Assembly: GCA_013398175.1 (NCBI GenBank)
Contig: VZRZ01002575.1
Coordinates: 506,484-570,483, forward strand
From: Climacteris rufus
Taxonomy: Eukaryota > Chordata > Aves > Passeriformes > Climacteridae
Reading direction: 5' to 3'
Length of the DNA stretch: 64,000 bases
This document shows, one piece after another, positions 57,776 through 64,000 of this stretch; position 1 is the first letter of the stretch; every line of letters begins with the position of its first letter. Position numbers and translations under genes: made by a program. The notes under the pieces were generated by a model, which made no database searches, was not told the DNA's origin, and saw only the letters and a list, made by a program, of their open reading frames with translations.

Positions 57776-60700
57776 AGGTGCAATCATCCAGCACCAGCAC
57801 GAGGTAAACTCACGGACTGATGTCTGAGGGAGAGGTGCTGGGCTGCACTGATGCCCACCTATGGGGCTTCAAAACATTGTGCCTTAACATCAACACAATG
57901 CAAAGTTCCAGTTGGGATATTTCCCATCAGTCACTTTAAAAAAAAAAAAAAATTGAGACAAAATATTCCTGGGGGCTGGGATTGTAAATTTCTGCCCTGA
58001 ACAATGAGCTGCAAATGACACTCTTGTTATTAAAATACGTGTCTCAAGTCATCTGGATGCAGGAGGGATTGAGTCAGAGCAGTGATGGAACAGCTACTAC
58101 TAAAATATATGCCTTTCTTCAGGTCCTTTCATTTCAATCTGACACCCATCACTACCAGAACCAGGATAATTTTGATATAATTAAAAATATGGGTCACATC
58201 CCACTGTTCAGAGCCCAAGGTGACATCCCCAAGGAGATGCAGGGGAAGGAAGCTGCATCTGTGCAAATTCCCCTGATCCCCAAACCTGGGTCTCTCCTCA
58301 CTTTCCCAAAGCTGGAAGACAAACTGACTCAGTTGCCCAGTGTCAAACATCTTTCCTGGCCATTATTCCTTTTCCAAGAAGGATAAAAGTCCTCCTGTGG
58401 AGAGCCACAGGATCCATTGTTGGGATAAATGTCCTTGTGCAGGGTCAACAGCTAAGGAAGATTAAAGTGTTCTGCATTAAAGAGTGAGATAATTGGAAAA
58501 TTAATAGTGTTTCAGAGGAAATGGATGTGGAGTTTTGTAACAAATGGCTTCCTTAAAATGACACATTGTAATGAGATCTCACAGTTAAGAATATAAAAAT
58601 GACTGGTTTGGTTCAGAGCAAAGTTTCATCTAGACAACCATCCTGTCTTCAACCCTGGCTATAAGCAGATGGCTGAGGAATAATGACAAGAAAATCATAT
58701 GTGACACTCTCCCTTAATATTCAGTCTATTTTAAGCTAAATAGATCGCCTGAGCCTGACGCTGTCTATTGAGCAACCCACAATGTACCTCTTTTCCAAGC
58801 ATTTGTCCAGGCTCTGCATCCACAGTGTCCTTTGTCAGGGACATTCCTGGGTAAGGATTTCTTTTGCTTTTAGCCTCACTAACATCAGCTTCATCTGCTG
58901 TCCCTTACTTTCTGTATTGGAAAAGGCAGGGAATAATCAATCCCTCTCCACTCCTTTCCAGCCACTGAGTCCAACACTCACAAACAGGGTGGTGCCTGTA
59001 GGAGAACCGGCATGGGAAGAGTAATCACACACTTCTCTTCATAGTACTGGTGGGGATCAGGCTGTTAAAAGTGAAACTTAATACCAAATCAAGTTTGTTT
59101 TGTTGATGGCAGGAGAGCATTAAATCAGCTGCTGCTTTTTGATGCCACCATCCCTCCCACCCTGGCCCTTTTGAACAGCGTATTGTGGCTTAGAGTGGCA
59201 TCTTACAGGTCTAATTCAACAGCCAGGGTTGGGTTTTTTCCAAATAAATGCAGAATTGAGAAGAGATAAGTTGTATAAACCAGCAAATGCTATTAATAGG
59301 ACCACAAAAGGCATGAAGCAGGTAATCTCCAGCAAGCCATGGGTTTCCATACTGCCAGCACTGCCAGCAGGAGAGGTGGAGAACAGAAATGGGAACCCTG
59401 CATCCATTCCACTAGCTGTAACCTGCTATGGAAATTAGTTCCCTCTCACAGATTTTAGCTGTAAAGGTGCACAGCTATGCCCTGCTCTGGGAAAGTCCTC
59501 CTGCTTCACACAGATGGACCCAGACACTCCCTGAGGGATCTCCAGGATTTCCTGCCCAGGCTCTTCAGGGAAGAAGGTCAGTGTGCAGAAAAGAGACCAG
59601 ACATGAGTAGACTGGATTGGTAGTGACAGGAGAAGTCAGCTCCTAGGATTGTGGGGATAACATCAAGGCTATGAGACCCTGGAAGGGAGCTGAATTCAGA
59701 GAACAACAATCAAAAAATGGCTTGAACCCAAGAGAAATTTGATTGTGGGATTGGAAATGAGATAATGAGACCAGTTCACCTATTAAAGACTACTTGAACT
59801 GTTCAGACAAAAAAATGAAACACTGGGCCCAAGCAGATAATTTACCTTAAGTCTACATACAGTTAGAAAAACATTAGGTCTTTTGTAGTTCTGGTCTGAA
59901 TCTGTGGTATTTAGATTGGAGTGACAGAAAACCAGCCTGTCCACTGTTAACCCCAGCTGGGACACTGGCAGAGTAAATTGTCACCAGACCCCAAAAGATG
60001 CCATCACGGATTGCTGCTTTACTGAATGCCTGCACAAACGAGCTCTGCAGCACCAAGAGAGAAGGTGTGGGAAGCCTCTGCAAGGAAAACTCATAACATG
60101 TCTAGGTTTTCTATGAACCTTTCAGCTGAGGTACCAACAAGCAGGGAGATTATGGAGATTTTCAAGCCCATGGTCAGTTAAAGTGCTGCACCACTTCAGA
60201 GAGACAAGAGCACAGCAGTGTTTGTGGTTTGCAGTCCGGATTTTAAGGTGTGTGACGTGCACACTGAGAGCACCCAGAAGAGTGGGAAGTACTGGCCACT
60301 GAATTGGAAACATGAGGCTACAGTGGAAAAAATTTTGAGTACCTGGTGGGTGACTGCTGCACTTGACATTCTGCAAAACCCCTTTGAGTGCTGCAGCTTT
60401 GCAAAGAAAGGGGGGACAGCAAGTGGCTCACAAACCACAGCTTCACTTCACACCGGAAAAGCTGCACACCAGGGTCTCAACATTGTATTTTTCCTCTGTT
60501 TGAAAAAAAAAAAAAAAGCTTCTGATTTGCAACTAAATTTTGAAATCTTCATTAAAACTTTCCATTATTCCTTATGAAGGAGGAATGGAAAGTTTGAATG
60601 CAATCCTTCAAAGGGTAAGAACAGGAAGAGTCAGCAGTGCTGTGTCAAACACAGCCCAGTGTCACCCCTGAGTTACCGTCACTGACCCCTCCCAGGGATC

Positions 60701-63548
60701 CAACAGCACCTGCTCACCCTCAGGAATGTGGCATCACTGCTTGGCAATGGGATGTCCTTCTGGAGCACTGCAAGGGGGCACCGTGGGCAGCAGAACAATG
60801 GCTCTGACAGAACACAGTCCTTTTGGTGCTCCTTTTGTGCTCACCGACCATCGCAGCGTGACTCCTGTGGCCTGGGAGGAGCTCCAGCCACAAAATTCTG
60901 TGAGACATCCATGCCATCTCTGGTATTAGTGACACTGAGAAACTGGAGAGTTTCTTACCCTGTGAAAAAGTCCCTGGGGTCTTTCCACAAAATGACTGAG
61001 AAAACAAACTTATCCAAAACTCAGATCTCTTCCAGCTGTGGTGCCCCAGGTCCCTCTCATTTCCCATTCCTTCTCTGACAAATGGAAGTAAGAAAGCACA
61101 GAGAAAATGAATCCTAAACTCACCTCCTGCCAAGCCCTATTCAAAAACTGGTGGATCCTTGTTACTGTCTCATCCCTGCATGATTTTGTCTCTTGTCTCC
61201 TTGCTCCTGTCTTCTTCTGTTAATTATTTGACATTAATTAAATACAGACCTAGCCTGGCCCTAGTGTGTAAAGACAAACCTCAGTCATAAGCAACTTAAG
61301 TTGGAGTTCATCAGTCCTGCAACCTTAGCTATGAGTAAAATGAAACTTATTTGTAGGTTTGGGAGAAAAAATAAATTACCTTTTACTTTCTTATCAGCCT
61401 ATCTGGTTTCCTGACTTCTTTTATATGATGCTCTGCAGAAGTAACTGGTTGTCTGAGTACTTTTTCTTCTTTCTTAGCCATATCATAACAGTGGCACTAC
61501 AACAGAAATTACTAATAAAACATGTTATTAATGCCAGTGTTCATTGATTTGGCATAGGTCCTCAGTCAAACAATGACAGTCTATTCTAAAGTACTGTCTT
61601 AGAGGAAAAACAGGCAAACAGTGCATACAAAAAACAAGGAGATTCCTTGAGATACCCCGCAATTTTAGAACTGGTCATCAGTGTTAACTGATATAAATTA
61701 TTTAAATTATTTATACAAGTGTTGGTTTTATATTGGAGCTTTTTCCTGGAGGTCCTGCTTGTATCCTGGAGCTTCCCCTAATCAAATAATTGCCACTGCA
61801 ACTTTATTTTTCTTCTTTGTTGCTATGCAAAATAGCTTTGTGTTACACAATACCTTATCACAGAAGTCAGTAAAAAAGCGACATGTGACAGCCTTCTTGC
61901 AGCTTTATTTCCCCACTGACAATAAGTTTTTGCCTTGCCTTTAAAGCATATATTCATTAAGCAGAGGCAAAGGTGGCCTTGCATGGAAACCAGCTCAATC
62001 CATGAGCAACAAGGACCAAGATCAAGGAGACCTCTACACAAAGAAGAGGAGAGGACACCAGTTTAGTACCCCAGATTGATCAAAAACAAAATCTGCTATT
62101 TGTCAGAGACAAGAAAGAAGTGAGATATCCCTACTAGGAAAGGCAGTAGCCTTTCCTGGATGATCCTTTAATTGTACAGGTTCTCCCAGCACATCCACCA
62201 CCACATCTCTGAGGCCATGCACTACATGCTCACTCTACAGCAGTGAGAACCTAGTCCTGACAAATTTTTTGACTCATACTCATTAGTCAACACATTCACT
62301 TCCATTTTACTTTTATTTGCTCTGTTTCAGACATCACAAGTCTCCCAGCCTAAATTTCCCAGCATGAATTTCACACATCTCAGCAGACATAACAGGAACT
62401 TTCTTCACTCACCAACATGCGCTGAAGCCCAGTGAAATAAACCCAGTTCCTAAACCATTTTCCATAAATCAGCTCTGAGCCCCAATAGAAACAGCACCAA
62501 ACCCAGCAGCCCCTGCTTTCTGACAGACCCAGATAAAGGGGGCTTTCTTTGCAAAGGTGTAATAGAAAGAAAAATGCATACAGAAAAACAATCAACAGGA
62601 AAGCCAGGAAGAAAGAAACAAATCACACACCAGCCCAGCTGCTCACAGTCTGGTGAAACTGTTGTTACTGTGGGTGCAAAGGTCCAGGAAGCATCACCCA
62701 TCCCCATGTGCAAGTGGTCACCTGGAGGAAGCAGCAAGGACATTCTCCACTGAAGCTCAGAAGGAGTTTTTTTGGCAGGGCAGAAGTGCTTGTGGTGACA
62801 GAATAGAGCCATGAGTAGTTGAAATAAAGATAAGGCAAAGCACACCCTCGATGCTGGACACTCTCGTGAAGTTTCTGCTCACAGACCACCTGCCCTGCAC
62901 AGAGAGATCTGCAATTGCAATGAAGAATTAAACAATGAAGAATTGCAAAGAGAACATTCAAGCACCTGAAGAACCCAGCTGTGTGCCAGCAACACGTGTG
63001 CTTGGAGATAAAGGATCTGTTTATATGTGCCATGAAACACCTGTGTCTCACTTGCTGGGTAACAAAATAGTGTGGGCTGTGCCAGCCACATGAGACCCCT
63101 TGAGTGTGCTCAAGGGAAGGAGGCAGAATCCTTGCCAAGAAACTCAGCCTGGGCCTGCACCTAAAGCATGGGACTTGTCCATAACTTCTGCAGAGCTGGA
63201 GTTGCTGTGGAGCCCCACCAGGCTGGGGACAGCAGGCTGTGGTGGCTGATCCTACCTCAGCCATGAGCAGCTTCACTCTGGATCTCCAGGGAAGTCATCC
63301 AGGAAAAATTCTTGAGGCACCATTAAGAACTGATAAGGATAAAAGGGCCCAAATTCTGGACTAGAAATCTATTTATTCAGAAATCTGTTCCTGCATTTTG
63401 CCACAGATGCTGAATATCACTTCTCTGCCCAAGAGGGTCCTGGTGACATCACATCCTCCCCAAAGAGCAGCACAGCCTCCCAGGCCAAGTGACAAAGATC
63501 ATCTCAGCTGTGCCGCACCAGCCCCAAGGACAGACACCCCAGGAGAAG
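57776..63548. other. Intergenic between CD8B and CD8A
   Basis: Unique sequence with poly-A runs near 57939-57953 and 60505-60519. It should include the CD8A promoter. GATA words near 63331-63340 (TGATAAGGATAA) and a weak GATAAAAGG lie about 200 bases before the CD8A ATG. No gene or RNA gene was recognised. Confidence 0.5.
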
Positions 63549-63591
63549 ATGGACAGGTCTGCCCTGCTCCTGCTGCTCTCCCTGGGACTCT
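63549..63591 (+). CDS. CD8A: CD8A exon 1 (signal peptide), partial gene
   Basis: The ATG at 63549 opens MDRSALLLLLSLGL, then a single T before GTGAGTG. This makes a 43-base phase-1 signal-peptide exon of the same design as CD8B exon 1. A run of leucines ending LSLGL plus a likely Cys matches what I remember of avian CD8 alpha leaders. Position, orientation and distance (11 kb downstream of CD8B, same strand) fit the conserved CD8 pair. CD8 alpha forms homodimers or pairs with CD8 beta, and carries the Lck-binding tail in exons beyond this window. The call rests on a short leader plus synteny, so another Ig-family gene is possible but unlikely. Confidence 0.72.
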
Positions 63592-64000
63592 GTGAGTGTG
63601 GACTCGGGGCTGTGCAGCCCCTTCAGCGGGAGGGGCAAGGAAAACCCTTCTGCTGAATAGAAATTGGGTTAAATAGCTAGAGGAGGGGGAAAAGCAAACC
63701 AAACAGGCTGACTTTGGGGTGTGCTCAGTAGCTGTGAGGGGAAAGGTGGCAGTGCCTCAGCCAGCAAAGGGCAGCTGAGGGGTGGCTGCAGCACCACCCG
63801 CACCGGGAAGGGAGATTGTGGGATGAGTGGTGCTGGAGGGGAGGGAGATGTGGAGAAAAAAGGGCTTTGCAATCAGTGCTTATAGGGAGCCACTTCAGAG
63901 GAGCAGGGAAGGGGTGATATCTCTGAGTAGGCACTGGAAGGGCAGCACCCAAATTAAATGCCAGGGAAGCTGATTGCTGAGCACCCTCCATGCACCATCC
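63592..64000 (+). other. CD8A intron 1, partial
   Basis: Purine-rich sequence after the exon 1 donor. The Ig-domain exon is not reached before the window ends. Confidence 0.6.

Noticed and set aside
62665..63276. 203-residue minus-strand open frame before CD8A
   Set aside because: The composition looks random, there is no known domain, and there is no sign of exon structure.
1..64000. CRISPR array, operon or bacterial mobile element
   Set aside because: Split vertebrate genes, CR1 LINEs and long AT-rich noncoding stretches show this is an animal nuclear genome. No regularly spaced array is present.

Overview
The window reads as a bird nuclear genome. Most likely it is a songbird, but that is inference. 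It carries many truncated CR1 LINE copies with the avian 3' end, split genes with long introns, and three genes I recognise by protein: SMYD1, CD8B and the start of CD8A. There is one ambiguous base (N) at 19544.

Layout. (1) Positions 1-11023, minus strand: the first three coding exons of SMYD1, a muscle SET/MYND lysine methyltransferase. Intron 1 is 8.6 kb, and a TATA box with MEF2- and E-box-like sites lies just upstream. (2) Positions 11.1-33.9 kb: about 23 kb of intergenic DNA with CR1 fragments, a degenerate minisatellite near 13.6-13.9 kb and a candidate solo LTR near 16.2-16.6 kb. (3) Positions 33.9-43.4 kb, minus strand: an endogenous retrovirus with long uninterrupted gag, pro-pol and env reading frames. 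Gag ends in an amber codon with pro-pol open in the same frame, and env begins 11 bases after a strong splice acceptor. (4) Positions 46949-52471, plus strand: all five coding exons of CD8B (207 residues). (5) Position 63549 onward, plus strand: the signal-peptide exon of CD8A.

SMYD1 and CD8B lie head to head. This is the arrangement that gave mouse Smyd1 its first name, Bop (CD8b-opposite). Here the shared intergenic space also holds the retrovirus.

The retrovirus is the most unusual object. All three frames are open, yet reverse transcriptase has lost two of its three catalytic aspartates. The first integrase catalytic aspartate is glutamate. Gag has no zinc knuckle and no N-terminal glycine for myristoylation. 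The flanking LTR-like segments are strongly diverged from each other, and the gag side shows no polyadenylation hexamer or recognisable primer-binding site. By contrast protease DTG, all RNase H acidic residues, the Gag PPxY and major homology region, the Env furin-type site, fusion-peptide-like segment and membrane anchor, the env splice acceptor and a CpG-dense leader are kept. Open frames with dead replication enzymes and decayed LTRs make this a candidate for an ancient, host-retained retroviral locus. That is inference and needs a comparison across birds.
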